NCBI RefSeq assembly: GCF_018131015.1
Contig: NZ_JAFCJJ010000004.1
Location: 344,076-408,075 of the forward strand
Reading direction: 5' to 3'
Length of the DNA stretch: 64,000 bases
From: Bradyrhizobium diazoefficiens
Lineage (GTDB): Bacteria; Pseudomonadota; Alphaproteobacteria; Rhizobiales; Xanthobacteraceae
Notes under the pieces: generated by a model
What the model was told of the DNA's origin: nothing
Seen by the model: only the letters and a program-made list of their open reading frames with translations
The model's database searches: none
Shown: positions 17,826 through 28,672 of the stretch, one piece after another
Position numbering within the stretch: the stretch's first letter is position 1
How the letters are laid out: each line of letters opens with the position of its first letter
Made by a program: the position numbers and the translations under genes

Positions 17826-18004
17826 GAACGATTGCCCTCTTCCGATCCCGTTTTGCTGCTATGCAAGAACGGGTCCAGTTGCCCCAGGATTGCAGAGGAC
17901 GCCTGCAAAACTCCCTGTTCGGTAAAGACTTTCCTACTCAGCCGCCGCCCTCTAGGGTCGGCCACCAACAACAGAGAACTTCGATAGTTCCTGAGGGACC
18001 GGGG

Positions 18005-19201
18005 ATGCCGATAGCAGATAAGCATGAGGGGACGACGACAAAGGCCTTCGCGGGTCTGCGGGTCCTGGATTTTTCGACCACCATCGCCGGTCCCCACTGC
18101 GCGCGGATGCTGGCCGACATGGGCGCCGAGGTCATCAAGATCGAGACCGAGGGCGGCGAGACGATGCGGACCCGGCCGCCGCTGCGCAAGGGCTGCAGCA
18201 CGGTGTTCGGCCAGCTCAATGTCGGCAAGAAGAGCGTTGTGCTCGACCTCAAATCCGAGGACGGCAAGGAGGCGGTCCGCCGCCTCGTCGCCACCGCCGA
18301 CATCCTGGTCGAGAATTTTCGCCCCGGCGTGATGCGCCGGCTGCGCCTCGACTACGATCGTGTGCGCCCGCTCAATCCAGGGCTGATCTACTGCTCGATC
18401 TCCGGCTATGGGCAGAGCGGCCCGTCTGCCGAGCTGCCGGCCTATGCGCCGGTGATCCATGCGGCCTCCGGCTACGACATGGCCCATCTCGCCTATCAGC
18501 CCGGCCGCAGCCGTCCCGATTATTGCGGCATCTACCATGCCGACGTCGTCACCGGCACCTACGGTTTCGGCGCGATCGCATCTGCGCTCTATCAGCGCAC
18601 CGTGACCGGGCTTGGCCAGCACATCGACGTGTCCATGCTGGAGTCGATGCTGACGCTGACGGTGATCGAGCTGCAGAGCTCGCAATTTTCGATGAAACCG
18701 CCGCCACGCCCGATGTTCGGCCCTACCGAAACGGCCAACGGCTATGTCATGATCACTGTCGCGAGCGAGAAGACCTTTCAGGGATTGATGGGCGTGATCG
18801 GCCGCCCGGAATGGATCTCCGATCCACGCTTTTCCACCTACGCCGCCCGCCGCGACAACTGGGCCGACATGATGGACGGCGTCGAAGCCTGGTCGCGGCC
18901 GCTTTCGACCGATGCCTGCCTCGTCGCCTTGAGCGCGGCCGGCGTGCCGGCCTCGGCCTACCGTACCGTGACTGAAGCGCTCGCCGATCCGCAGCTTGCG
19001 CATCGGGGGGCGCTCTCGCCTGTGGAGGACGAAGGCGGCTCGTTCCGGGTGCTCAATCTGCCGTTCCGGATGTCGGCCGCCGACACCACGCCAGCCACGA
19101 CGATGGCTGCGCTCGGAGAGCATACGGATGCGCTGCGCGAGGAGATTGGCCTTCCGCGCGATGCACCAATTCCGACAGGCAAAACTGCCGCGACGAACTG
19201 A
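18005..19201 (+). CDS. Class III (CaiB/BaiF) CoA-transferase
   Basis: 398-residue family III CoA-transferase, which moves CoA between carboxylic acids through an aspartyl-CoA adduct. Seen: LRVLDFSTTIAGPHCARMLA, GAEVIKIE and the catalytic Asp in YHADVVTGTYG (about residue 181). ATG 18005 follows GAGGGACCGGGG; an ORF extension to 17861 has no family match. The acids are not deducible from sequence. A five-gene ABC importer starts 118 bp downstream on the same strand, so uptake and CoA activation of one substrate is possible. Confidence 0.87.
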   Translation: MPIADKHEGTTTKAFAGLRVLDFSTTIAGPHCARMLADMGAEVIKIETEGGETMRTRPPLRKGCSTVFGQLNVGKKSVVLDLKSEDGKEAVRRLVATADILVENFRPGVMRRLRLDYDRVRPLNPGLIYCSISGYGQSGPSAELPAYAPVIHAASGYDMAHLAYQPGRSRPDYCGIYHADVVTGTYGFGAIASALYQRTVTGLGQHIDVSMLESMLTLTVIELQSSQFSMKPPPRPMFGPTETANGYVMITVASEKTFQGLMGVIGRPEWISDPRFSTYAARRDNWADMMDGVEAWSRPLSTDACLVALSAAGVPASAYRTVTEALADPQLAHRGALSPVEDEGGSFRVLNLPFRMSAADTTPATTMAALGEHTDALREEIGLPRDAPIPTGKTAATN

Positions 19202-19318
19202 GCACGTTTACGATCTGCGGCGTTTCATCGAGCGCGCGTTCCTCTTGCAGTGACGCGCGATTCTCGCCAATCTCGCTCGACGATCCGAAACATCGGACGA
19301 ACGGCTTCGGGAGGAACC

Positions 19319-20863
19319 ATGACCAACGCGGCAGTGGCGGCGCGCAGATTTGCGCCCATTTTCCTTGCTACGGCATTTGCAGTCCTTCCCATGGTACAAC
19401 CCGCGGGGGCCCAGAAGGCCGGCGGCAGCATCACCGTCGGCCAGGAGCTGGATATTCCGGGCTTCGATCCGCTCAAGGTCGGCGTCTACGACACCTCCGC
19501 CAACACTGCCGCCGCCGCGATCTTCGACACGCTCGTGGCCCTCGACGAGAAGGGCGAGCTGAAGCCAAAACTCGCGCTGTCGTGGACGCATTCGGACGAC
19601 TTCAAGACCTGGACCTTCAAGCTCCGGCCAGACGTGAAATTCCACGACGGCACCCCGTTCAATGCGCAGGCGGCCAAGGAGAACTTTGACCGCCAGAAGG
19701 ATCCCGCCAACAAGTGCCGCTGCGCTTTCTACATTTCCACAATCATCAGCGCGCAGGCCGTCGACGATCTGACATTGGTCTATAACTTCAGTGCCCCTTC
19801 GGTGAACTTTCCGGCGACACAGACCATCCAGAGCTCCAACAACGTCATGCACTCGCCGACGGCGTGGAAGACCAAGGGCGACGACTACAACCGCAATCCG
19901 ATCGGCACGGGACCCTATGTCCTGAAATCCTGGACCGCCGCCGACCGTATGGTTCTGGAAAAGAATCCGGACTACTGGGACAAGGGCAAGCCGTATCTCG
20001 ATCGGATCACCTTGAAGCCACTGCCGGATGCGCAGTCGCGCTTCGCTTCCCTTCAATCGGGCGAGGCCGACATCATCTGGGACGACGAGTACGACGCCGA
20101 CAATGTCCAGAAGGCGCAGAAGGATCCCAAGCTGTTCGTCAACGCCTACACAGGCTCGGGCGCACAGGTCTACGCCTTCAACACCAAGGCGCCGCCGTTC
20201 GACGACGTGCGCGTGCGCCAGGCGCTGGTGATGGCACTCGACCGCAAGAAGATGTCGCAGGCGATCACCAATGGCTTGGCAAAGCCGGCGAGCAACCCCT
20301 ATGGCAGCGGCTCCTGGGTCAAATGCAAGGACGACGGCGCGCTGCCCGAGGACGCCGAGAAGGCCAAGGCGCTGCTCAAGGATTACGGCAAGCCGGTCGA
20401 TTTCAAGATGATCGTGACGGCGACGCCGCGCGGCCGCACGATCGGCCAGGTGCTCCAGCAATTCTGGAAGCGCGTCGGCGCCAACATGGAGATCGAGCAG
20501 GTCGATCAGGCCACCGTCGTGCCGCGGGCCTTCATGCGCCAGTTCCAGCTGACACCCTGGCGCATCGTCGATCTCGCCGATCCCGATCCGCAGATGTACG
20601 CCAATTTCAAGTCCGGCAGCCCGGTTGCGCTCGCCAACTACTCCAACCCGGAGCTTGATGATCTGCTCGAACACTCGCGCTCGACCGCCGATGTCGACAA
20701 GCGCAGCGAGGACTATTGCGCCATCAGCCGCCTGATCAACAAGGAAGCGATCTGGTTCTGGACCTTCCAGAACACCTATTATTCAATTTCGCAGGCCAAG
20801 GTGAAGGGTGTGCCGAAGATGTACAACGGTGTGCTGGATGTCTCGTACGCCTGGCTGGACTAA
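19319..20863 (+). CDS. ABC transporter solute-binding protein, family 5 (dipeptide/nickel type)
   Basis: 514-residue periplasmic binding protein with a signal peptide (hydrophobic core FAPIFLATAFAVLPMVQP, cleavage near AGA-QKAGG). Family 5 features: LALSWTHSDDFKTWTFKLRP, VKFHDGTPFNA and NPIGTGPYVLKSW. These proteins bring peptides, opines, sugars or nickel to Dpp/Opp permeases. ATG 19319 follows GGGAGGAA. It heads an operon with two permeases and two ATPases. The ligand is unknown. Confidence 0.88.
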   Translation: MTNAAVAARRFAPIFLATAFAVLPMVQPAGAQKAGGSITVGQELDIPGFDPLKVGVYDTSANTAAAAIFDTLVALDEKGELKPKLALSWTHSDDFKTWTFKLRPDVKFHDGTPFNAQAAKENFDRQKDPANKCRCAFYISTIISAQAVDDLTLVYNFSAPSVNFPATQTIQSSNNVMHSPTAWKTKGDDYNRNPIGTGPYVLKSWTAADRMVLEKNPDYWDKGKPYLDRITLKPLPDAQSRFASLQSGEADIIWDDEYDADNVQKAQKDPKLFVNAYTGSGAQVYAFNTKAPPFDDVRVRQALVMALDRKKMSQAITNGLAKPASNPYGSGSWVKCKDDGALPEDAEKAKALLKDYGKPVDFKMIVTATPRGRTIGQVLQQFWKRVGANMEIEQVDQATVVPRAFMRQFQLTPWRIVDLADPDPQMYANFKSGSPVALANYSNPELDDLLEHSRSTADVDKRSEDYCAISRLINKEAIWFWTFQNTYYSISQAKVKGVPKMYNGVLDVSYAWLD

Positions 20864-20869
20864 GCGACA

Positions 20870-21820
20870 ATGCTCAACTTCGTCGTTCGGCGGCTGCTCT
20901 ATCTCGTTCCCGTGCTGGCCGCCGTCTCGTTGCTGACCTTCCTGATCGCCTCGCTGCTGCCAGGCGATCTCGCCTATGTCATCCTGGGCGATCAGGCGAC
21001 GCCGGAGAAGGTCGCGGCGCTCAGGCACGACATGGGGCTCGACCAGCCGATGTGGTGGCGATATTTGAGCTGGCTCGGCCAGGTGTTGCAGGGCGATCTC
21101 GGCCGCTCCTTCCGCACCGGGCAAACCGTGCTGCAGGCTGTCGCCGAGCGCATCCCGGTCTCGATCGAGCTGATGCTGCTCGCCGAGATCATCGGGCTCG
21201 CGATCGGCGTGCCGCTCGCGATCGCTTGCGCCGCGCGTGCGGGAGGTGCGTTCGACCGCTTCATGACCGGGACCGCCTTTGCCATGCTGTCGGTGCCGTC
21301 GTTCCTCTCTGCGATCCTCCTGATCTACCTGTTCGCGGTCGAGCTGCGCTGGCTGCCGGCCACGGGCTACGTGCCGCTCAGCGAGGATCCGCTGGCGAAC
21401 CTGCGCTTCTTCGTGCTGCCCGCGTTGACGCTGGCACTGGCGGAGTGGCCGGGCATCATGCGGGTGCTGCGCTCCGACATGATCGCGACCCTGCAGGAGG
21501 ACTATATCTCGCTCGCGAAGGCCAAGGGTCTGAAGCCGGCGCGCATCCTGTTCGTGCACGCGCTGAAACCATCGTCGCTGACGCTGGTGACGATTACCGG
21601 TATCAATATCGGCCGCCTGATCGGCGGCGCGCTGATCGTGGAATCGATCTTCGCGCTGCCGGGAATCGGCCGGCTGCTGGTCGGCGCCATCTATACCCGC
21701 GATCTCATCATCCTCCAGGGCGTGGTGCTGCTGGTCGCCGCCGGCTTCGTGATCATGAACTTCATCGTCGACATGCTCTATGCGGTCCTCGATCCCAGGA
21801 TTCGCCATGGCCACGCTTGA
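20870..21820 (+). CDS. ABC transporter permease, DppB type
   Basis: 316-residue inner-membrane permease. The N-terminal signature MLNFVVRRLLYLVPVLAAVS is typical of DppB/OppB, with about six helices and a binding-protein-dependent loop ending AKAKGLKPARILFVHALKPS (EAA motif). It starts 6 bp after the binding-protein gene and overlaps the next permease by 14 bp. Confidence 0.88.
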   Translation: MLNFVVRRLLYLVPVLAAVSLLTFLIASLLPGDLAYVILGDQATPEKVAALRHDMGLDQPMWWRYLSWLGQVLQGDLGRSFRTGQTVLQAVAERIPVSIELMLLAEIIGLAIGVPLAIACAARAGGAFDRFMTGTAFAMLSVPSFLSAILLIYLFAVELRWLPATGYVPLSEDPLANLRFFVLPALTLALAEWPGIMRVLRSDMIATLQEDYISLAKAKGLKPARILFVHALKPSSLTLVTITGINIGRLIGGALIVESIFALPGIGRLLVGAIYTRDLIILQGVVLLVAAGFVIMNFIVDMLYAVLDPRIRHGHA

Positions 21821-22672
21821 ACTCTCGCTGCCTGAAGAGGTCGAGCAGCCGGTGCGGCGCAGGCGCAGGCTCGGCTTCCTGTTCTGGTTCGCGATTTGCT
21901 GGATCGTGATCGTCTTCGTGCTGGCGATCTTCGCGCCGATCCTGCCGCTGCAGAATCCGGTCGACATGGACATGCTGGAGCGCCGGGCCTGGTTCTCGTC
22001 CGAACACTGGCTCGGCACCGACGGGCTCGGCCGCGACGAGCTGGCGCGCCTGGTCTATGGTGCGCGGGTGTCGCTGACGGTCGGCCTGTGCGCACCGATG
22101 ATCGGCCTGGTTGCCGGCGGTGCGCTCGGCCTGCTCGCCGGCTATTTCCGCGGCCGTTTCGAAACGCTGGTGGTCGGCAGCATGGACGTTCTGCTCGCCT
22201 TTCCGCCGCTGATCTTCGCGCTCGCCGTCGTCGCCTATCTCGGCCAGTCCATTCCCAATCTCACCTTCATCCTCGGCTTCCTCGGCATTCCCGCCTTCAT
22301 GCGGGTGTCGCGCGCGGCGACGCTGACGCTCGCGCGGCGGGAGTTCGTGATCGCGGCCGAGGCGCTCGGCGCGAGCCATGCGCGCATCCTGCTGCGCGAG
22401 CTGCTGCCGAACGTGTTGCTGCCGCTGTTCGCCTTCTTCCTGCTCGGCGTCGCCGTCACCATCGTGGTCGAGGGATCGCTGTCGTTTCTCGGGCTCGGCG
22501 TGCCGCCGCCGATGGCAAGCTGGGGCAGCATGATCGGGGAGGGGCGCGAAAGCCTCGACGTCACACCACGGCTCGCCTTCCTGCCGGCGGTCGCGATGTT
22601 CGTCACCGTGCTGGCGTTCAATCTGGTCGGTGACACGCTGCGGGCGATCACCGATCCGCGTCAGGGGGCACT

Positions 22673-22676
<4 letters not shown>
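21807..22676 (+). CDS. ABC transporter permease, DppC type
   Basis: 289-residue permease with an N-terminal cytoplasmic stretch, first helix FWFAICWIVIVFVLAIFAPI, the LGTDGLGRDELARLVYGAR segment characteristic of DppC, and an EAA loop EALGASHARILLRELLPN. ATG 21807 gives a 14-bp overlap with the DppB-like gene; an ATG at 21780 is possible but overlaps more. The downstream ATPase starts at the stop (GTGA overlap). Confidence 0.88.
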
Positions 22677-23661
<985 letters not shown>

Positions 23662-23665
<4 letters not shown>

Positions 23666-24642
23666 CGCAGGCCGTTGCCCACGTCCCCTCCGGTGAGCCG
23701 CTGCTGAAGGTGGACGATCTCGTCGTCGAGTATGGCTTCGGCAACAGGACCGTTCACGCGGTGTCCGGCGTCAGCCTGGAGGTCGCGCGCGGCGAGACGC
23801 TCGGCCTCGTCGGCGAGTCCGGTTGTGGCAAGTCGACGCTCGGCCGCGCCGTGCTGCAATTGCGACGGGCGCAGTCCGGCAGCGTGCTGTTCGACGGCCA
23901 CGATCTCACGGCGATGCAGGGCGAGGCCCTGCGCAAGATGCGGCAGCGCGTGCAGCTCATTTTCCAGGATCCGATCGCCTCGCTCAATCCGCGCCGTCGC
24001 ATCGGCGACATCGTGGCCGAGCCGCTGATCATCGCCGGCGTCAAGGATCCGGCGCAGCGCAAGCAGGTCGTCTATGAGGTCTTGAGCGCAGTCGGCCTCG
24101 ATCCGGATCTGGTGGTCGGCCGTCTGCCGCATGAATTCTCCGGCGGCCAGTGCCAGCGCATCTGCATCGCGCGCGCCCTGGTGCTCAATCCCGAGTTCAT
24201 CGTCTGCGACGAGCCGGTCTCGGCGCTCGATGTGTCCATCCGCGCCCAGATCCTCAATCTGCTCGAGGAAATGAAGGCGCGGTTCGGGTTGACGCTGCTG
24301 TTCATCGCGCACGATCTGGCGGTCGTGAAGGCGGTCAGTGACCGCGTTGCGGTGATGTATCTCGGCCGGCTCTGCGAGGTCGCGCCGTCGGAACAATTGT
24401 TCGCAAGACCCGCGCATCCCTACACCGCTCTGCTGTTGCAGGCGATCCCGGTTCCCGATCCCGACGTCCGTCCCGCCGAGAGCGTGGCCACCGGCGAGCC
24501 GCCGTCGCCGATTGCGCCGCCGTCCGGCTGCCGCTTCCGCACCCGCTGTCCGCGCGCCGATCAGCGATGCAGCGCGGAGATGCCGGAGTTGCGCGAGGTC
24601 GCACCCGGCCAGTTCGCGGCTTGCCACCATCCGCTGGCCTGA
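23662..24642 (+). CDS. ABC transporter ATPase, DppF type
   Basis: 326-residue second ATPase of the importer. Walker [14 protein letters not shown]-loop [13 protein letters not shown], signature [12 protein letters not shown], Walker [13 protein letters not shown], and the C-terminal [15 protein letters not shown] motif of the OppF/DppF group. ATG 23662 overlaps the previous stop. A strong 18-bp hairpin directly after the stop ends the operon. Confidence 0.9.
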
Positions 24643-24643
24643 A

Positions 24644-24690
24644 CTGGAGCCCCGTTCCGATGGGATCGGAACGGGGCTCCAGATTTTCGT
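24644..24690 (+). terminator. Strong intrinsic terminator after the ABC importer operon
   Basis: A perfect 18-bp stem (24644-24661 with 24665-24682) closes on a 3-base loop GGG and is followed by ATTTTCGTTTT. It begins two bases after the last gene's TGA. This is the most convincing terminator in the window. Confidence 0.88.
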
Positions 24691-24745
24691 TTTGACGCGT
24701 TTTCTTCACGCGAACCGGTATCCACTTCGCTCGAAAACGCTGTAA
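24691..24745. repeat. Dispersed rhizobial intergenic element
   Basis: The stretch contains GCGTTTTC (24697-24704) and its inverse GAAAACGC (24733-24740), around CACGCGAACCGGTATCCACT. I recognise this wording as a very common intergenic element of Bradyrhizobium and relatives (from memory, not searched). Confidence 0.6.
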
Positions 24746-24823
24746 GACAGCCCTCAGGTTTGTCTCGCCCTGCCGGCCATGGCATGGTGGCGCGACGACG
24801 ATAAGAATGCCGGGAGGACGCCG

Positions 24824-25891
24824 ATGAAGAGTTTCAAGGTCGCCGATTTCAAGGCGCCGCTGCAGAAGTTCGACGAGGCGACGCCGCAGCCCACGGGCAC
24901 GCAGGTGCTGATCAAGGTCAAGGCCGCCGGCGTCTGCCACAGCGACCTCCACATCTGGGAAGGCGGCTACGATCTCGGCCACGGCCGCAAGCCGCTGTCG
25001 CTGAAGGACCGCGGCATCAACCTGCCGCTGACGATGGGCCACGAGACGGTCGGCGAGGTCCTGGCCTTCGGTCCCGACGTGAAGCCGACCGACCAGGGCG
25101 ACCTCAAGCTCGGCGATGTCGGCCTGGTCTATCCCTGGATCGGCTGCGGCAAATGTGCCACGTGTCTGGCCGGCGAAGAGAACATGTGCCTGACGCCGCG
25201 CTCGCTCGGCGTCTATTGCGACGGCGGCTATGCCGATCACATGCTGGTGCCGCATCCGCGATACCTGCTCAATCTGAGGGGGCTCGATCCGGCGACGACG
25301 GCGCCCTATGCCTGCTCGGGCGTCACCACCTACAGCGCGCTGAAGAAGGTCGAGCAGCACTTCGACACGCCGATCGTGATGTTCGGCGCCGGCGGCCTCG
25401 GGCTGATGGCGCTGTCGCTGCTGAAGGCGATGGGAGGCAAGGGCGCGATCATGGTCGACATCGACGCCAGGAAGCGCGAAGCGGCGGAAAAGGCCGGCGC
25501 ACTTGCGACCGTCGATCCCAAGGCGCCCGACGCGCTGGAGCAACTGGCCAAGAAGGCGGGCGGCCCGATCCGCGCCGTGATCGACCTCGTCGGCAATGCC
25601 GCGACGACACAGCTCGGCTTCGACTGCCTGACCAAGGGCGGCAAGCTCGTCATCGTCGGCCTGTTCGGCGGCGGCGCGACCTGGGCGCTACCGCTGATCC
25701 CGATCAAGGCGGTGACGATCCAGGGCAGCTATGTCGGCAATCTGCGCGAGACGCAGGAGCTGCTCGACCTGGTGCGGGCGAAGAACGTGCCGCCGATCCC
25801 GGTGACGCGCCAGCCGCTCGCCAAGGCCAATGAGGCGCTGGTGCAACTGCAGCAGGGCGCGGTGGTCGGCCGCACGGTGCTGACGCCGTAA
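24824..25891 (+). CDS. Zinc-dependent alcohol dehydrogenase (MDR superfamily)
   Basis: 355-residue MDR enzyme. Catalytic zinc ligands are in GVCHSDLH and GHETVGEV, structural-zinc cysteines in CGKCATCLAGEENMC, and the cofactor loop in FGAGGLGLMALSL. The long loop GGYDLGHGRKPLSLKDRGI is typical of one bacterial alcohol dehydrogenase subgroup. Probable reaction: NAD-dependent oxidation of an alcohol. ATG 24824 follows GGGAGGAC. Followed by an inverted-repeat element, so probably monocistronic. Confidence 0.87.
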   Translation: MKSFKVADFKAPLQKFDEATPQPTGTQVLIKVKAAGVCHSDLHIWEGGYDLGHGRKPLSLKDRGINLPLTMGHETVGEVLAFGPDVKPTDQGDLKLGDVGLVYPWIGCGKCATCLAGEENMCLTPRSLGVYCDGGYADHMLVPHPRYLLNLRGLDPATTAPYACSGVTTYSALKKVEQHFDTPIVMFGAGGLGLMALSLLKAMGGKGAIMVDIDARKREAAEKAGALATVDPKAPDALEQLAKKAGGPIRAVIDLVGNAATTQLGFDCLTKGGKLVIVGLFGGGATWALPLIPIKAVTIQGSYVGNLRETQELLDLVRAKNVPPIPVTRQPLAKANEALVQLQQGAVVGRTVLTP

Positions 25892-25909
25892 CGACCGCTG
25901 TTGGTTTTC

Positions 25910-25996
25910 GTCATGGCCGGGCTTGACCCGGCCATCCACGCCTTTCCACGGAAACGGCATCAAGACGTGGATGCCCGGGTCAAGCCCGGGCATGAC
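25910..25996. repeat. REP-like palindromic element
   Basis: Two 31-base arms (25910-25940 and 25966-25996) form a long imperfect inverted repeat; each arm contains CCGGG and a GTCATG or CATGAC end. Translated on the minus strand it gives a peptide resembling MPGLDPGIHV, often mis-annotated as protein. It is a widespread Bradyrhizobium intergenic repeat. Confidence 0.75.
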
Positions 25997-26019
25997 GGTG
26001 GAGAGTTCAGGAATCCCCC

Positions 26020-27099
26020 ATGTCCGCAAACAACGCCTTCCACATCGCCGTGCTCGCCGGTGACGGCATCGGCCCTGAAGTCATGGCGCCGGCCGTCGAG
26101 GTGCTGCGCAAGATCGAGGCGAAGTCGGACCTGCGCTTCCGCTTCACCGAGGCACCGGCCGGCGCCAACAACTATCTTGCGACCGGCAAGTCGATGCCGG
26201 ACTCGACGATCAGGCTGTGCGAGGAGGCCGACGCGATCCTGCTCGGGGCTTGCGGCCTGCCGTCGGTGCGCTACCCCGACAACACCGAGATCGCGCCGCA
26301 GATCGAGCTGCGTTTCATCTTCGACCTCTATGCCGGCGTGCGGCCTGCGCGCCTCATTCCGGGCGTGCCGAGCCCGATCGTCGGCGCCGACAAGCGCGGC
26401 ATCGATCTCGTCGTGATCCGCGAGTCGACCGAGGGTCTGTTCGCCTCGATGGGCAAGGGTGTCGTCACCCACGAGGACGCGCGCGAGACCATGGTGATCA
26501 CGCGCAGGACGTCCGAGCGCCTGTTCGACTTCTCGTTCCGCCTCGCCGAGCGACGCAAGGCCCGCGGCAAGCCGGGCGCGCTCGCCTGCGTCGACAAGGC
26601 CAACGTGTTCAAGGCCTTTGCGTTCTTCCGCGGCATCTTCGACGAGATCGCCGCGAAGCATCCGAACGTGAAGACCGACCGGCTCTATGTCGATGCCTGC
26701 TCGGCGATGCTGGTGAAGCGGCCCTGGGATTTCGACGTGATGGTGATGGAGAACATGTTCGGCGACATCGTCTCCGACATCACCGCGAGCCTGATCGGCG
26801 GCCTCGGCATGGCGCCCTCGGCCGACATCGGCGACAAATACGCCGTGTTCCAGCCTTGTCACGGCACTGCGCCCGACATCATGGGGCAGGGCAAGGCCAA
26901 TCCCACCGGCATGATCCTGTCGGCGGCGATGATGCTGGACTGGCTCGCCGACAAGCACGGCATCGAGAGCGCGACCGAGGCCGGCGAGCGCATCGAGCGC
27001 GCGGTGGACCAGGTCTATGCCGGCGGCCTCAGGCCGATGGAGTTCGGCGGCAGCAACGGCACCGCCGACATCGCAGGAGCGGTGCTCGCGGCGCTGTAG
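26020..27099 (+). CDS. Isocitrate/isopropylmalate dehydrogenase family protein
   Basis: 359-residue beta-decarboxylating dehydrogenase. Seen: N-terminal IAVLAGDGIGPEV, the substrate-site segment VIRESTEGLFASMGKG (ESTEG with no extra phospho-site serine), YVDACSAMLV, and the metal/NAD region MFGDIVSDITASLIGGLGMA with HGTAPDI. Candidates are 3-isopropylmalate-like, tartrate/malate or homoisocitrate dehydrogenases; sequence alone does not decide. A dedicated leuB is probably elsewhere, as no leu genes are nearby. Confidence 0.85.
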   Translation: MSANNAFHIAVLAGDGIGPEVMAPAVEVLRKIEAKSDLRFRFTEAPAGANNYLATGKSMPDSTIRLCEEADAILLGACGLPSVRYPDNTEIAPQIELRFIFDLYAGVRPARLIPGVPSPIVGADKRGIDLVVIRESTEGLFASMGKGVVTHEDARETMVITRRTSERLFDFSFRLAERRKARGKPGALACVDKANVFKAFAFFRGIFDEIAAKHPNVKTDRLYVDACSAMLVKRPWDFDVMVMENMFGDIVSDITASLIGGLGMAPSADIGDKYAVFQPCHGTAPDIMGQGKANPTGMILSAAMMLDWLADKHGIESATEAGERIERAVDQVYAGGLRPMEFGGSNGTADIAGAVLAAL

Positions 27100-27129
27100 A
27101 AGGCATCATTCCCGGAGGGGGCGAAAACC

Positions 27130-27546
27130 ATGAGCAGGCCGGTCCCCGAGTCCTATCGACACTTGCGGACATTTGCCTTCGGCGACGGTCCCGAGCTCGC
27201 GGACGAGTTGCTCGAGCTCGTCATCCAGGGCGTCAAGACCGCAACCTGCAGCACGGAGGACGAGCCGAACACGTCGTCGCAAGGTGAGCGCTGGGTCGTG
27301 CTCGACGGACGCGGAGAGCCGCGCTGCGTCATCGAAACCACCGAGGTCGCCTATCGGCGTTTCCTCGAGGTCGATGACGCCTTTGCCTACGAGGAGGGCG
27401 AGGGCGATCGAAGCCTCGCCTATTGGCGCCAGGCCCATCGGACCTATTTCGGCCGGCTCGGACGCTTCAGCGAGGACATGATGCTGATGTGTGAACGCTT
27501 TCGGCTGGTCGAGGTGTTCGGCGACGCCCCCCGGACGGAAACATAG
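27130..27546 (+). CDS. ASCH-domain protein
   Basis: 138-residue protein matching the ASCH fold: an N-terminal helix, then GVKTATCSTEDEP (conserved G-K-T-A-T motif), GERWVVLDGRGEPRCVIETTEV and a C-terminal CERFRLVEVF strand. ASCH proteins relate to PUA domains and are thought to bind RNA; some bacterial members are N4-acetylcytidine amidohydrolases. It starts 30 bp after the dehydrogenase gene, with GGAGGGGG upstream. Role unknown. Confidence 0.83.
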   Translation: MSRPVPESYRHLRTFAFGDGPELADELLELVIQGVKTATCSTEDEPNTSSQGERWVVLDGRGEPRCVIETTEVAYRRFLEVDDAFAYEEGEGDRSLAYWRQAHRTYFGRLGRFSEDMMLMCERFRLVEVFGDAPRTET

Positions 27547-27568
27547 CAGACGAGTCCCAAGTGCAAGA

Positions 27569-28672
27569 TCAGGATGGGCGCCGTGCCGCAGCGCCATTGC
27601 CGTCGCGTGGCTGTTCCGGACGCAGGGCGGAGATCAGACCTATGCTGTCCTGAAAGCCAGCGCCGCTCATGTTCAGTGAGCGGCTGCACTGTGCGGTCGC
27701 GGCTTCATACTGACGCAGGTGCAGGTGCGCGATGCAGAGAATCCGGGCTGCGATGCCATCCTGCAAGGCGGCCAGGTTTGCATGCTCACCGTCGAACCGA
27801 TCCGACCAGATGTCGCGTCCTGTCTGGAGATCGGTGAGCGATACATTGACCCGCACCTGGTCTCCGATGCGCTTCACCGCGCCGTGCACGGCCCAGCGGA
27901 CGCCGAGATCGGTCCCGATCTGCTTCGGATCGACCGACTTGCTCGTGTAGGTCAGGACGGTCTCGCGTCCAATCACGAAAGTGGCGGGCGCTCGCGCAAG
28001 ACCCGTGGTCAGATCCGTCGTGATGGTGCCGGCAAGGTGCGGCTGCTGCGGATCGTCGTCGAAATTGGTGAAGGGCAGCACGACGAGAGAGAGACGAGGC
28101 ACGGTCCCGCGCCCGACTGGGGCGTGTTGCTGGATCTTGTGGGCTTCCCGAACCGCCTCGGTGCGGACCGTGTTCCAGACATTCCAGTAGCCGACCATGC
28201 CACCGGCGATCGCGCCGATCGCGGCAATCGACGCCAGCACTCCGCCAAAATGTTTCAAGCGGCCTCCGAAGCGATGCAGCCAGCCGCCAACTGCCTCTTC
28301 GGGGTGGACCGAAATCGCCGCCGTGCCTGCGTCCGCGACCACCGCGACTCCCGGGCGCCGATCTTCGTTGTGTACGGCGCCGACGAAACGAAAGCCTTTT
28401 CGCGGAAACGTCTTGATGAGACGTTGTTGCTCGCCGGAGTCGCCGATCGCGCGCCGGACGGCGTTCAACCGCGTTGTCAGCGCTGCGTCCGATACGATCC
28501 GGCCGCCCCAGATCGCGTTGGCGAGATCGTCCTTGCTGACGACGCGGTCCCTGCTGCGGATCAGATATTCGAGCAGATCGAGAACCTGTGGCGCCGTCGG
28601 CACGACATCGGACCCGCGCCGCAACTCGCGCCGGTCGGTGTCCAACGCACAGTCATCGAAGACATAGCGCAT
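27569..28672 (-). CDS. Winged-helix membrane regulator (CadC/adenylate-cyclase-like type), C-terminally degraded
   Basis: 367 residues. Residues 1-95 are an OmpR-type winged helix (VPTAPQVLDLLEYLIRSRDR, GGRIVSDAALTTRLNAVRRAIG). One membrane helix follows near residues 140-160 (GVLASIAAIGAIAGGMVGYW). The periplasmic part has the FlgO/TolB-like SLVVLPFTNFDDDPQQPHLAG domain to about residue 310. Intact relatives then carry several TPR units to about 500 residues; here only one TPR-like stretch (LHLRQYEAATAQCSRSLNM) remains, joined abruptly to DGIAARI, and a low-complexity tail ends the protein. The sensor half thus looks deleted. ATG 28672 is chosen. Confidence 0.75.
   Translation of the reverse strand: MRYVFDDCALDTDRRELRRGSDVVPTAPQVLDLLEYLIRSRDRVVSKDDLANAIWGGRIVSDAALTTRLNAVRRAIGDSGEQQRLIKTFPRKGFRFVGAVHNEDRRPGVAVVADAGTAAISVHPEEAVGGWLHRFGGRLKHFGGVLASIAAIGAIAGGMVGYWNVWNTVRTEAVREAHKIQQHAPVGRGTVPRLSLVVLPFTNFDDDPQQPHLAGTITTDLTTGLARAPATFVIGRETVLTYTSKSVDPKQIGTDLGVRWAVHGAVKRIGDQVRVNVSLTDLQTGRDIWSDRFDGEHANLAALQDGIAARILCIAHLHLRQYEAATAQCSRSLNMSGAGFQDSIGLISALRPEQPRDGNGAAARRPS

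Noticed and set aside
25910..25996. Short ORF giving an MPGLDPGIHV-like peptide
   Set aside because: It is the translation of a widespread palindromic repeat, not a gene.
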